Positions 1 through 5,969 of a DNA stretch of 6,890 bases are shown piece after piece. The stretch comes from Pseudomonadota bacterium (GTDB lineage: Bacteria > Pseudomonadota > Gammaproteobacteria > Burkholderiales > Methylophilaceae), in assembly GCA_023459535.1 (NCBI GenBank), contig JAEWTK010000275.1, forward strand, positions 1 through 6,890. Reading direction: 5' to 3'. Below the pieces are notes generated by a model. The model did no database searches. It saw nothing but the letters and a program-made list of their open reading frames with translations, and was not told the origin of the DNA. Positions within the stretch are counted from its first letter, which is position 1. Each line of letters begins with the position of its first letter. The position numbers and the translations under genes were made by a program.

Positions 1-14
1 GAGCTACAGCCACC
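1..14 (-). tRNA. tRNA-His, 5' fragment (window edge)
   Basis: Read on the minus strand, these bases give GGTGGCTGTAGCTC, which matches the typical proteobacterial tRNA-His 5' end: an extra G at position -1, acceptor strand GTGGCTG, then T8-A9 and the start of the D stem. It lies 26 nt downstream of tRNA-Arg in the same direction, and Pro, Arg and His tRNAs commonly cluster in proteobacteria. Only 14 bases are visible, so anticodon and fold cannot be checked and the identity is inferred. Confidence 0.6.
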
Positions 15-40
15 ATCGAAACTGATGAATATCAGAAACT

Positions 41-117
41 TGGCCTGCCCGACAGGAATCGAACCTGTAACCCCCAGCTTAGAAGGCTGGTGCTCTATCC
101 GATTGAGCTACGGGCAG
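41..117 (-). tRNA. tRNA-Arg (anticodon UCU)
   Basis: A complete 77-nt cloverleaf on the minus strand. The acceptor strands CTGCCCG and CGGGCAG pair over 7 bp, followed by discriminator G and an encoded CCA. The D stem is GCTC/GAGC. The anticodon stem CCAGC/GCTGG encloses loop CTTCTAA with anticodon TCT (plus-strand bases 81-83). The T arm is ACAGG-TTCGATT-CCTGT. It decodes AGA and AGG arginine codons. It follows tRNA-Pro by 34 nt with no promoter or terminator that I can see between them, so the two are probably cut from one precursor. A small inverted repeat (116-132) abuts its 5' end. Confidence 0.97.
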
Positions 118-151
118 ATTGTCGGGCAATCTAGACTAACTTCAAAAAATC

Positions 152-228
152 TGGTCGGGGTGGAGAGATTCGAACTCCCGACATCCTGCTCCCAAAGCAG
201 GCGCGCTACCAGACTACGCTACACCCCG
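152..228 (-). tRNA. tRNA-Pro (anticodon UGG)
   Basis: A complete 77-nt cloverleaf on the minus strand. The acceptor strands CGGGGTG and CACCCCG pair over 7 bp, with the C1-G72 pair characteristic of bacterial tRNA-Pro, then discriminator A and an encoded CCA. The anticodon stem CCTGC/GCAGG encloses loop TTTGGGA with anticodon TGG (plus-strand bases 192-194). The T arm is GGGAG-TTCGAAT-CTCTC with one G-U pair. With a UGG anticodon this tRNA can in principle read all four CCN codons through U34 modification. It is the first gene of the tRNA transcription unit, just downstream of the promoter at 238-266. Confidence 0.97.
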
Positions 229-237
229 AGGGCGAGA

Positions 238-266
238 AATATATCCGAATCCGAGCCTCAGGTCAA
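238..266 (-). promoter_or_regulatory. Sigma70-type promoter of the tRNA Pro-Arg-His cluster
   Basis: On the minus strand, a -35 box TTGACC (261-266) and a -10 box TATATT (238-243) are separated by exactly 17 nt. The bases after the -10 box (TCTCGCCCT) are GC-rich, a discriminator type associated with stringent, ppGpp/DksA-inhibited stable RNA promoters. The start would fall only a few bases before the tRNA-Pro 5' end, so the 5' leader removed by RNase P would be very short. The boxes are directly visible; stringent control is inferred. Confidence 0.8.
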
Positions 267-304
267 TTCTAATCTACAAGATAGTCGGTTTAATTATCAT
301 ACCC

Positions 305-313
305 TGCTAAAAT
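305..313 (+). promoter_or_regulatory. Candidate extended -10 promoter for folD
   Basis: TGCTAAAAT reads as an extended -10 element (TGn then TAAAAT at 308-313). The sequence 17 nt upstream, TCGGTT (285-290), is a poor -35 box, as expected if the extended -10 carries recognition. Transcription would start near 320, about 19 nt before the folD ATG at 339. It lies back to back with the tRNA promoter at 238-266, so the two diverge from one short intergenic region. Confidence 0.45.
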
Positions 314-338
314 AGTGGTTTTTGCACACGCTCAATAT

Positions 339-1202
339 ATGTCAGCTCAAATCATCAACGGCAAAGCCATCGCAGAACAAATGCTCACCCGATTGAAGTC
401 ACAAGTCGATGGCCGCATCGCCCAGGGAAAGCGCGCTCCATCACTTGCCGTCATATTGATTGGGGCAGACCCAGCCTCTGCAATCTATGTACGCAACAAG
501 CGGCTGGCCTGCGAAAAAGTGGGAATACGTTCCATCTCTTACGACTTGCCTGCCAGCACCACGGAAGCCGAATTATTCGCACTGATCGATGAACTGAATG
601 CTGACACTTCCATAGACGGCATTCTGGTGCAGGCACCGCTGCCGCCACAGATCGATGAGAAGCGCATCATCGAAGCCATCAGCGCCGAAAAGGATGTCGA
701 CGGCTTCCATCCCTACAACATCGGCAGACTGGCCGTACGGCAACCCACATTACGCTCCTGCACGCCTTTCGGCGTCATCAAGCTGCTGGAGAGCGAGGGG
801 CTGAAACCACTGGGCATGGACGCCGTGGTTGTCGGCGTGTCGAATCATGTCGGCCGCCCCATGGTACTGGAACTCCTGCTGGCCGGTTGCACAGTCACCG
901 GCTGCCACCGTCACACCAAGGATTTGGCAGCGAACGTCGCACGCGCCGATATCGTCGTCGCAGCTGCCGGCAAACCCGGCCTGATCAAGGGTGAATGGAT
1001 CAAACCCGGTGCTATCGTCATTGATATCGGCATCAACCGGCTGGCCGATGGCAGCTTATGCGGCGACGTGGAGTTTGCCGTTGCAAAGGAACGTGCCGGC
1101 TGGATTACTCCCGTCCCGGGCGGCGTTGGCCCCATGACTGTCGCCACCCTGATGGAAAACACCTTGCTGGCGCAGACTTTGCGCGAATCATCAGTATCTT
1201 AG
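339..1202 (+). CDS. folD: Bifunctional methylenetetrahydrofolate dehydrogenase / methenyltetrahydrofolate cyclohydrolase
   Basis: This cytosolic enzyme oxidises 5,10-methylene-THF with NADP+ and hydrolyses the product to 10-formyl-THF, the donor for purine synthesis and for formylation of Met-tRNA. The 287-residue product is one residue shorter than the E. coli protein. The substrate-site residues are in place: YVRNK with Y50 and catalytic K54, Q98 in VQAPLPPQI, and D121 in EKDVDGFHP. The Rossmann cofactor loop is [10 protein letters not shown] (166-175), followed by CHRHTKDL (189-196). The C-terminal signature [10 protein letters not shown] is at 258-267. I chose ATG 339 over an in-frame GTG at 315 because FolD homology begins at [11 protein letters not shown] and because 315 falls upstream of the predicted transcription start. 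The ATG has no obvious Shine-Dalgarno sequence. The stop is TAG, and no convincing terminator follows. Confidence 0.96.
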   Translation: MSAQIINGKAIAEQMLTRLKSQVDGRIAQGKRAPSLAVILIGADPASAIYVRNKRLACEKVGIRSISYDLPASTTEAELFALIDELNADTSIDGILVQAPLPPQIDEKRIIEAISAEKDVDGFHPYNIGRLAVRQPTLRSCTPFGVIKLLESEGLKPLGMDAVVVGVSNHVGRPMVLELLLAGCTVTGCHRHTKDLAANVARADIVVAAAGKPGLIKGEWIKPGAIVIDIGINRLADGSLCGDVEFAVAKERAGWITPVPGGVGPMTVATLMENTLLAQTLRESSVS

Positions 1203-1298
1203 GTAAAGTTGCGAGCAAAATACAGGCTGGACATTATTCCCAATCGTAGTAAACTTGCGCCTGCTTTATTTTTCTGTTAACGCTGATTTTATCGAAAA
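1203..1298 (+). other. folD-dksA intergenic region, likely carrying the dksA promoter
   Basis: This AT-rich gap before the dksA leader hairpin has no coding signal. A weak promoter candidate is TTGCGA (1209-1214), 17 nt, then CATTAT (1232-1237), with 4 of 6 matches in each box. A TTGCGC at 1255-1260 has no good partner. CAGGC (1223-1227) could pair with GCCTG (1259-1263) ahead of a T-rich run, but the 31-nt loop makes it a poor folD terminator. The dksA promoter cannot be fixed by eye, and read-through from folD is possible. Confidence 0.3.
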
Positions 1299-1314
1299 CG
1301 AGGCTCCAGCCTCG
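1299..1314 (+). promoter_or_regulatory. Perfect hairpin in the dksA leader
   Basis: CGAGGCT and AGCCTCG form a perfect 7-bp inverted repeat separated by two bases; in RNA this is a six-pair GC-rich stem with loop UCCA. It ends 10 nt before the dksA ATG, so its 3' arm lies next to the place a ribosome must bind. The bases that follow complete an overlapping 8-base palindrome, CTCGCGAG (1311-1318), which offers an alternative pairing. No T-run follows, so it is not a terminator. A role in translation control or mRNA stability is inferred. Confidence 0.45.
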
Positions 1315-1324
1315 CGAGACCATA

Positions 1325-1747
1325 ATGGCTGACGTAATCACTAAACACTTTACTCCGTACGAACCGAAAGCCGGTGAGGAGTACATGAATGAAAAGCAAC
1401 TCAACCACTTCCGTCAGATTCTCAATGACTGGAAAGCAGAGCTGAGTGACGATATCGACCGCACTGTGCATACCATGCAAGACGAGGTCACCATGTTTGC
1501 CGACCCTAACGATCGCGCAAGCCAGGAATCCGACATGGCGCTGGAACTGCGCAATCGCGACCGCGAACGCAAACTGATCAAAAAAATCGACGACACGCTG
1601 AACAAGATTGATGCCGGCGAATACGGCTACTGCAACAGCTGCGGTGTCGAAATTGGCCTCAGACGCCTGGAAGCGCGTCCTACCGCTACCCAGTGCATCG
1701 ACTGCAAGACGCTGGACGAGATCAGGGAAAGACAGGTCGCCAAGTAG
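1325..1747 (+). CDS. dksA: RNA polymerase-binding transcription factor DksA
   Basis: DksA enters the RNA polymerase secondary channel and, with ppGpp, inhibits rRNA and tRNA promoters and activates amino acid biosynthesis promoters. The 140-residue product begins with a short N-terminal segment. A coiled coil from about 22 to 98 follows, with the acidic tip DPNDRA (D60 and D63, the counterparts of E. coli D71 and D74). Then comes a four-cysteine zinc finger (C103, C106, C124, C127) in GYCNSCG and CIDCKTL, and a C-terminal helix. All four cysteines are present, so this is the zinc-binding form. The start at 1325 keeps the conserved stretch YEPKAGEEYMNE; an internal ATG at 1385 with GAGGAG only 3 nt before it would remove this. 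The Shine-Dalgarno sequence is weak (GCGAG). E. coli DksA is 151 residues, the difference being N-terminal. The gene converges on pnp. Confidence 0.97.
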   Translation: MADVITKHFTPYEPKAGEEYMNEKQLNHFRQILNDWKAELSDDIDRTVHTMQDEVTMFADPNDRASQESDMALELRNRDRERKLIKKIDDTLNKIDAGEYGYCNSCGVEIGLRRLEARPTATQCIDCKTLDEIRERQVAK

Positions 1748-1869
1748 CAACCTGCTTTCAATGCAGGCTAATGCGCATAGCGCGTTATGCTAGAGCTAAA
1801 AACAAATAGCCAAGTAATTCATGGCCTGACTGATTCAGCTCCTGACTTTATTCAATATAGTCACAATAC
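1748..1869 (+). other. dksA 3' untranslated region
   Basis: About 120 nt lie between the dksA stop and the shared terminator, with no convincing reading frame. The segment holds a hairpin CCTGC/GCAGG (1751-1755 with 1763-1767, 7-nt loop) and a second inverted repeat GCATA/TATGC (1775-1779 with 1786-1790), neither followed by a T-run. From about 1796 it is AT-rich and unstructured by eye. If transcription stops at 1905, the dksA mRNA has a 3' UTR longer than termination needs. Confidence 0.5.
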
Positions 1870-1905
1870 CAATAAAAAAGCCCGCAGATGCGGGCTTTTT
1901 TATTG
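1870..1905. terminator. Bidirectional Rho-independent terminator between dksA and pnp
   Basis: A perfect 16-bp inverted repeat. The core GCCCGC (1880-1885) pairs with GCGGGC (1890-1895) around the tetraloop AGAT, flanked by six A on the left and six T on the right. In RNA from either strand this gives a GC stem followed by a U-tract, so it can end dksA transcription from the left and the pnp operon from the right. It begins 10 nt beyond the pnp stop codon. Confidence 0.92.
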
Positions 1906-1915
1906 TAACCAGCAC

Positions 1916-4048
1916 TTACTCTGCCGGCTGCTCGGCTTCCGCCTTGTCTTCAACCACAGGCGGGTCGATCAGTGCTTTCATACTCAGGCGCACACGGCCC
2001 TTTTCGTCAGCTTCCACGACCTTGACCTTCACAACCTGGCCTTCCTTGAGGAAGTCAGAAACCGCGTTCACACGTTGGTGTGCGATTTGCGAGATATGCA
2101 GCAGACCATCCTTGCCTGGCAGCAATGAAACGATGGCGCCGAAATCCAGCAACTTGATGACCGTGCCTTCATAACTCTGGCCGATCTCAACTTCTGCAGT
2201 GATGGCTTCGATGCGCTTCTTCGCTTCTTCACCAGCCTCGGCGCTGACGCAACCGATTTTGATGGTGCCGTCATCTTCGATATCGATGGTCGCACCGGTT
2301 TCTTCGGTCAGCGCACGAATCACGGCACCGCCCTTGCCGATCACGTCACGGATTTTTTCCGGATTGATCTTCATGGTAATGATGCGCGGTGCGAATGCCG
2401 ACAGCTCCTTGCTGCCGTCACCGACCGCTTCCTTCATCAGGCCGAGGATATGCATGCGGCCTTCCTTGGCCTGCGCCAGAGCGACCTGCATGATTTCCTT
2501 GGTGATGCCGGTAATCTTGATGTCCATCTGCAGCGCAGTCACACCTTCTTCAGTACCCGCCACCTTGAAGTCCATATCGCCGAGGTGATCTTCATCACCC
2601 AGGATATCGGTCAGCACGGCAACACGATTGCCCTCCTTGATCAGGCCCATAGCCACACCGGCGACCGGTGCCTTGATTGGCACACCGGCATCGATCAGGG
2701 CCAAAGTACCGCCGCAAACGGATGCCATGGAGCTGGAACCGTTGGATTCAGTGATTTCCGATACCAGACGGAAGGTATAGCCAAAGTCTTCCTGGCTGGG
2801 CAACACTGCCACCAGTGCACGCTTGGCCAAACGACCGTGACCGATTTCACGACGCTTCGGTGTACCGACGCGACCGGTTTCACCGGTACAGTATGGCGGG
2901 AAGTTGTAATGCAGCATAAAGCGGTCTTTATACTCGCCTTGCAATGCATCGATGATCTGCTCATCACGGCCAGTACCCAGTGTAGCTACCACGATCGCCT
3001 GCGTTTCACCGCGCGTAAACAGGGCGGAACCGTGAGTGCGCGGCAGTACGCCGGTACGGATATTGATAGGACGTACGGTCCGGGTGTCGCGACCGTCGAT
3101 CCGTGGCTCACCGTTCAGGATCTGGCTACGAACCGTCTTGGCCTCCAGATTGAAGAATTCCGTCTTGATCTTGTTGGCTTCTTCAGTTGAAGTTGCTTCC
3201 GTGATCAGATCGGCAAAAACGCGATTGCGTATCTCATCCAGCTTAGCTGAACGCTCGCTTTTAGCCTTGATTTTGAAGGCTTCGTTGATATCAGAAGCGG
3301 CCATTGCGGTCATTTTTTCAATCAGCGCAGTATCCTGCTCCGGAGGTGTCCAGTCCCATGCTTCCTTACCGGCTTCTGCAGCCAGTTCGTTGATGGCATT
3401 GATCACGGCCTGCATTTGTTCATGGCCGAAAACGACGGAACCCAGCATGACGTCTTCCGGCAGTTCGCGTGCTTCGGATTCCACCATCATGACAGCCTTG
3501 TCGGTTGCGGCGATAACCAAATCCAGTTCGGAGTCCTTCATCTGGCTGGCGGTTGGATTCAGCACATATTCACCGTTCAGGTAACCGACACGGGCAGCGC
3601 CCAGCGGGCCATAGAACGGGATACCGGAAATGGCCATTGCAGCGGAAGCTCCGATAATGGCGGGAATGTCGGAATCGATTTCAGGGTCGGAAGACATGAC
3701 AGTCGCCACGATCTGCACTTCGTTATAGAAGGCTTCCGGAAACAGCGGACGCAATGGGCGATCGATCAGACGGGAAGTCAAAATCTCTTTCTCAGATGGG
3801 CGACCTTCGCGCTTGAAGAAGCCACCGGGAATCTTGCCGGCAGCATAGGTTTTTTCCTGATAATCCACGGTCAGCGGGAAGAAATCCTGACCGGCTTTTA
3901 CTTCACGTTTACCGACTACGGTAACCAGCACAACGGTATCGCCATAACTTACCATCACAGCGCCATCGGCCTGACGAGCAATCTCGCCGGTTTCCAGAGT
4001 GAGCTCATGCGCACCGTACTGTATGGTCTTCGTCACTTTATTAAACAT
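1916..4048 (-). CDS. pnp: Polyribonucleotide nucleotidyltransferase (PNPase)
   Basis: PNPase is a cytosolic trimer that degrades RNA 3' to 5' with phosphate, releasing nucleoside diphosphates; it is usually part of the degradosome. The 710-residue product is full length (711 in E. coli). Domains in order: first RNase PH-like domain (about 12-141), helical domain (about 240-310), second RNase PH-like domain (about 320-540), KH domain (about 552-615) with GKGG at 571-574, and S1 domain (about 621-691). Catalytic-core residues are present: the phosphate-binding serines 438-440 in NGSSSMA, and D485 and D491 in [24 protein letters not shown] (77-88) is also conserved. An acidic 20-residue tail ([15 protein letters not shown]) ends the protein. 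The ATG has a good Shine-Dalgarno sequence (AGAGGAT on the minus strand). It is last in the operon, downstream of rpsO, as in many proteobacteria. Confidence 0.98.
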   Translation of the reverse strand: MFNKVTKTIQYGAHELTLETGEIARQADGAVMVSYGDTVVLVTVVGKREVKAGQDFFPLTVDYQEKTYAAGKIPGGFFKREGRPSEKEILTSRLIDRPLRPLFPEAFYNEVQIVATVMSSDPEIDSDIPAIIGASAAMAISGIPFYGPLGAARVGYLNGEYVLNPTASQMKDSELDLVIAATDKAVMMVESEARELPEDVMLGSVVFGHEQMQAVINAINELAAEAGKEAWDWTPPEQDTALIEKMTAMAASDINEAFKIKAKSERSAKLDEIRNRVFADLITEATSTEEANKIKTEFFNLEAKTVRSQILNGEPRIDGRDTRTVRPINIRTGVLPRTHGSALFTRGETQAIVVATLGTGRDEQIIDALQGEYKDRFMLHYNFPPYCTGETGRVGTPKRREIGHGRLAKRALVAVLPSQEDFGYTFRLVSEITESNGSSSMASVCGGTLALIDAGVPIKAPVAGVAMGLIKEGNRVAVLTDILGDEDHLGDMDFKVAGTEEGVTALQMDIKITGITKEIMQVALAQAKEGRMHILGLMKEAVGDGSKELSAFAPRIITMKINPEKIRDVIGKGGAVIRALTEETGATIDIEDDGTIKIGCVSAEAGEEAKKRIEAITAEVEIGQSYEGTVIKLLDFGAIVSLLPGKDGLLHISQIAHQRVNAVSDFLKEGQVVKVKVVEADEKGRVRLSMKALIDPPVVEDKAEAEQPAE

Positions 4049-4137
4049 TTTCTATCCTCTTCTCTACTATCTACACAATGCACTCTTACTGTTCTAGAGT
4101 GGTCTCAGCAAGCAGGTATTTTCAAATACCGTCCAAC
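4049..4137 (-). promoter_or_regulatory. pnp leader with two small hairpins
   Basis: On the minus strand, the segment between the rpsO terminator and the pnp ATG holds a perfect hairpin GGTATT/AATACC with loop TGAA (4115-4130). A second stem CACTCT/AGAGTG with a 9-nt loop follows (4081-4101), and then a purine-rich stretch with the ribosome-binding site. I see no promoter with two good boxes; the best, TTGCTG-17-TAAGAG, matches only 3 of 6 in each. In E. coli the pnp leader folds into an RNase III-cleaved structure through which PNPase represses its own synthesis. A similar role here is inferred from position only. Confidence 0.4.
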
Positions 4138-4188
4138 AAAAAAGCCGAAAGCATCGCTCAACGTATGTTGATGCGATGCTTTCGGCTT
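4138..4188 (-). terminator. Long hairpin terminator downstream of rpsO
   Basis: A perfect 16-bp inverted repeat (4142-4157 with 4173-4188) contains AAGCCGAAAGCATCGC and its complement. Inside it, TCAAC and GTTGA add five more pairs past a single bulged base, closing on a 4-nt loop. On the minus strand the stem is followed by six T, so it works as an intrinsic terminator for rpsO; the plus strand has no T-run. About 21 pairs is long for a terminator. Since pnp lies just beyond with no clear promoter, read-through or processing here probably sets the pnp level. Confidence 0.85.
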
Positions 4189-4231
4189 GATATCAATTCA
4201 CAAAAATAACGACGGTCTTGTGAAGTTCGAA

Positions 4232-4501
4232 TTATTTACGCAGACCCAAACGCTCAATCAATGCACGATAACGATCAGCATTCTTGCGCTTCAGGTAGTC
4301 AAGCAGCTTACGACGCTGACTTACCATAGCCAGCAAACCACGACGTGAGTGGTGGTCCTTGGCATTCACTTTGAAATGCTCGGTCAGCGTAGTGATACGC
4401 TTGGTGAGCAAAGCAACCTGAACTTCCGGTGAACCGGTGTCATTTGCTGCCTGTTGATATTCGCCAACAATCTGGGCTTTTTCTGCTGTCGTAATTGACA
4501 T
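4232..4501 (-). CDS. rpsO: 30S ribosomal protein S15
   Basis: S15 is a primary binder of the central domain of 16S rRNA, at the helix 20-22 junction, and takes part in a subunit bridge. The 89-residue product equals the usual bacterial length including Met1. The rRNA-contact signature is intact: [16 protein letters not shown] (21-36) and [20 protein letters not shown] (48-67), including D49, H50, H51 and S52. The C-terminus LIERLGLRK is typical. The start is well supported, with AGGAGA 6 nt before the ATG on the minus strand. It has its own promoter in the 105-nt gap after truB and is followed by the long terminator before pnp. Confidence 0.98.
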   Translation of the reverse strand: MSITTAEKAQIVGEYQQAANDTGSPEVQVALLTKRITTLTEHFKVNAKDHHSRRGLLAMVSQRRKLLDYLKRKNADRYRALIERLGLRK

Positions 4502-4539
4502 GTTTTCTCCTGGATATTCTTTACCTGCAGTAACCGCGC

Positions 4540-4569
4540 ATTTTAACCCTAAAAGAGCCGAGTTATCAA
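4540..4569 (-). promoter_or_regulatory. Sigma70-type promoter of rpsO
   Basis: On the minus strand, the -35 box TTGATA (4564-4569) and the -10 box TAAAAT (4540-4545) are 18 nt apart and followed by GCGCGG, a GC-rich discriminator. The start would lie near 4533, giving a leader of about 32 nt before the rpsO ATG. A small inverted repeat GCGCA/TGCGC (4570-4582) sits directly upstream of the -35 box. It lacks a T-run, so truB transcripts probably read through into rpsO as well. Confidence 0.75.
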
Positions 4570-4606
4570 GCGCATATTGCGCAATTACGACATGATTTAA
4601 CTAAAA

Positions 4607-5524
4607 TTACGATTTATCTCGAACCACCAACAATCTTTTCGGCGCGATCTTTCCGTCCCGGTCCAACTCACCCAGGCCGAGAAAACGGCCATCCCCGGAA
4701 TAAATACGAAACAGCCCGTCGATCTTCATGCCGGACTTCCAAACACTTTGCCCACGCAGCAGATAAAAGGTGCTGTCAGCATCCAGTTCCACCTGCGGCA
4801 GGTCCGCTACAGCGGCATCCGCACCCAACAGAATGTCATCACGCTGTTCCAGCGTCATTTTTTCAAGCTGCTCCAGCGTATACGCATTTTCCAGCTTGAA
4901 GTGTGCCGTGCTCAAGCGACGCAGCCCTGCAAGATGGGCACCGCAACCGAGTACATGACCTATATCCTCAGCCAAGGTACGGATATAGGTGCCCTTGCTG
5001 CAGACGACATCCACTTCGAAACGATGCGATTGCGCATCGAAACTGATCAAGTCGATGCTGAAAATCTTCACCTGTCTCGCTGAACGCGCAACATCGACAC
5101 CATCGCGCGCATATTCATAGAGCGCCTTGCCCTGATGCTTCAGCGCCGAATACATGGGCGGCACCTGTTCGACATCGCCGATAAACTTCTGCAGGGCAGC
5201 CCGTAATTGTTCGGCTGTAACATCAACATCGCTTTGACTCAGCACCTCACCTTCCACATCACCGGTCGTTGTCGTGCTACCCAGTTGAACCAGCGCACGA
5301 TAACTTTTATCGGCGTCCAGCAGAAAATGTGAGAACTTGGTCGCTTCTCCCAGGCAGATCGGCAGCAATCCGGTTGCCAATGGATCCAGACTGCCGGTAT
5401 GCCCGGCCTTGGCCGCCTGATAAAGCCGCTTGACCTGCTGCAACGCCTGATTGGAGGAGTAACCGAGGGGTTTGTCGAGTAAAAGCACGCCATCGACGGC
5501 ACGCTTGATGCGCCTGAATTGCAT
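4607..5524 (-). CDS. truB: tRNA pseudouridine(55) synthase TruB
   Basis: TruB converts U55 in the T loop of nearly all tRNAs to pseudouridine and has tRNA chaperone activity. The 305-residue product compares with 314 in E. coli. Motif I is GHTGSLDPLATGLLPICLG (41-59) with the catalytic aspartate D47. Y75 in DKSYRA stacks on the target base in the family. The motif SKGTYIRTLAEDIGHVLG (176-193) supplies R182. The N-terminus GVLLLDKPLGYSSN is typical, and the C-terminal part (about 245-305) corresponds to the small PUA-like domain. The start at 5524 has only a weak ribosome-binding site (GGCGG). The gap from rbfA is 24 nt, fitting co-transcription, and translation may partly rely on coupling. 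No terminator separates it from rpsO. Confidence 0.97.
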   Translation of the reverse strand: MQFRRIKRAVDGVLLLDKPLGYSSNQALQQVKRLYQAAKAGHTGSLDPLATGLLPICLGEATKFSHFLLDADKSYRALVQLGSTTTTGDVEGEVLSQSDVDVTAEQLRAALQKFIGDVEQVPPMYSALKHQGKALYEYARDGVDVARSARQVKIFSIDLISFDAQSHRFEVDVVCSKGTYIRTLAEDIGHVLGCGAHLAGLRRLSTAHFKLENAYTLEQLEKMTLEQRDDILLGADAAVADLPQVELDADSTFYLLRGQSVWKSGMKIDGLFRIYSGDGRFLGLGELDRDGKIAPKRLLVVRDKS

Positions 5525-5548
5525 ATCAGTGACCGCCGTTGCTAACGC

Positions 5549-5926
5549 TTATCTGGATGGCTTGTCTTTGTCCGACACCAGTTGATCTGGTGCCAGTGCC
5601 TCATCGATCAATTGTGAGAGCCGCATGCCGCGATCGATCGATGCATCATAGATGAAGTGCAATTGTGGCACTGTGCGTAGCAACATGCGCTTGCCAAGCT
5701 GAGTACGCAGAAAGCCTGCGGATTTCTCCAAGCCTTTCTGCAATTCTGCGGTACCCGCCTTTGCGCTGTAATAGATCTTTGCATGCGCCATATCGCCGCT
5801 CACTTCTACTTCAGTGATTGTGACCATGCCAATGCGCGGATCTTTCACCTCGAATTGCAGCAGATCAGCGAGCTCTCGCTGAATCTGCTCGGCAACGCGA
5901 TCACTTCTGGAAAATTCCTTGGCCAT
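5549..5926 (-). CDS. rbfA: 30S ribosome-binding factor RbfA
   Basis: RbfA binds immature 30S subunits near the 5' end helix of 16S rRNA, aids late maturation, and is linked to cold adaptation. The 125-residue product (133 in E. coli) has the KH-like fold signatures: MAKEFSRSDRVAEQIQREL at the N-terminus, DPRIGMVTITEVEVSGDM (29-46), the AxG-type turn SAG (69-71) in KSAGFLRTQLGKRM, and VPQLHFIYDASIDRGMR (86-102). The same frame stays open upstream to 6034 and would overlap infB. I chose ATG 5926 because family homology starts at MAKEF and AGGGA lies 6 nt before it; the upstream 36 codons do not resemble RbfA. It lies 43 nt after infB and 24 nt before truB. Confidence 0.96.
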   Translation of the reverse strand: MAKEFSRSDRVAEQIQRELADLLQFEVKDPRIGMVTITEVEVSGDMAHAKIYYSAKAGTAELQKGLEKSAGFLRTQLGKRMLLRTVPQLHFIYDASIDRGMRLSQLIDEALAPDQLVSDKDKPSR

Positions 5927-5932
5927 TAATAG

Positions 5933-5937
5933 TCCCT
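5933..5937 (-). promoter_or_regulatory. Ribosome-binding site deciding the rbfA start
   Basis: The minus strand reads AGGGA here, 6 nt before the ATG at 5926. It lies in the infB-rbfA gap, so translation of rbfA begins outside infB and not at the upstream in-frame start at 6034. Confidence 0.6.
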
Positions 5938-5969
5938 GTGAAAACACCCGTGCATAATGGTTTCCATAC

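Noticed and set aside
166..175. FolD cofactor loop [10 protein letters not shown] with valine at the second position
   Set aside because: This position varies within the family (alanine in E. coli), and the catalytic residues Y50, K54, Q98 and D121 are intact, so no loss of function is implied.
25..315. Plus-strand open frame across the tRNA genes
   Set aside because: It is the antisense of two complete tRNA cloverleaves and the tRNA promoter. Peptides of this type (TGIEPVT, GVERFELPTS) are a common false annotation over tRNA genes.
1289..1750. Minus-strand open frame (153 codons) antisense to dksA
   Set aside because: It covers dksA almost exactly. DksA has all four zinc cysteines and the acidic tip, so the antisense frame is incidental.
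2450..3190. Long plus-strand open frame (246 codons) antisense to pnp
   Set aside because: It lies wholly within the well-supported pnp gene, has no ribosome-binding site, and its composition (many H, Q and C residues) is what antisense translation of a conserved gene gives.
3416..4171. Plus-strand open frame (251 codons) antisense to the pnp start and leader
   Set aside because: It is a shadow of pnp that runs on into the rpsO terminator hairpin, and it shows no recognisable domain and no start signals.
4570..4582. Inverted repeat GCGCA/TGCGC as a truB terminator
   Set aside because: The stem is only 5 bp with a 3-nt loop and has no T-run on the minus strand, so it does not qualify as an intrinsic terminator.
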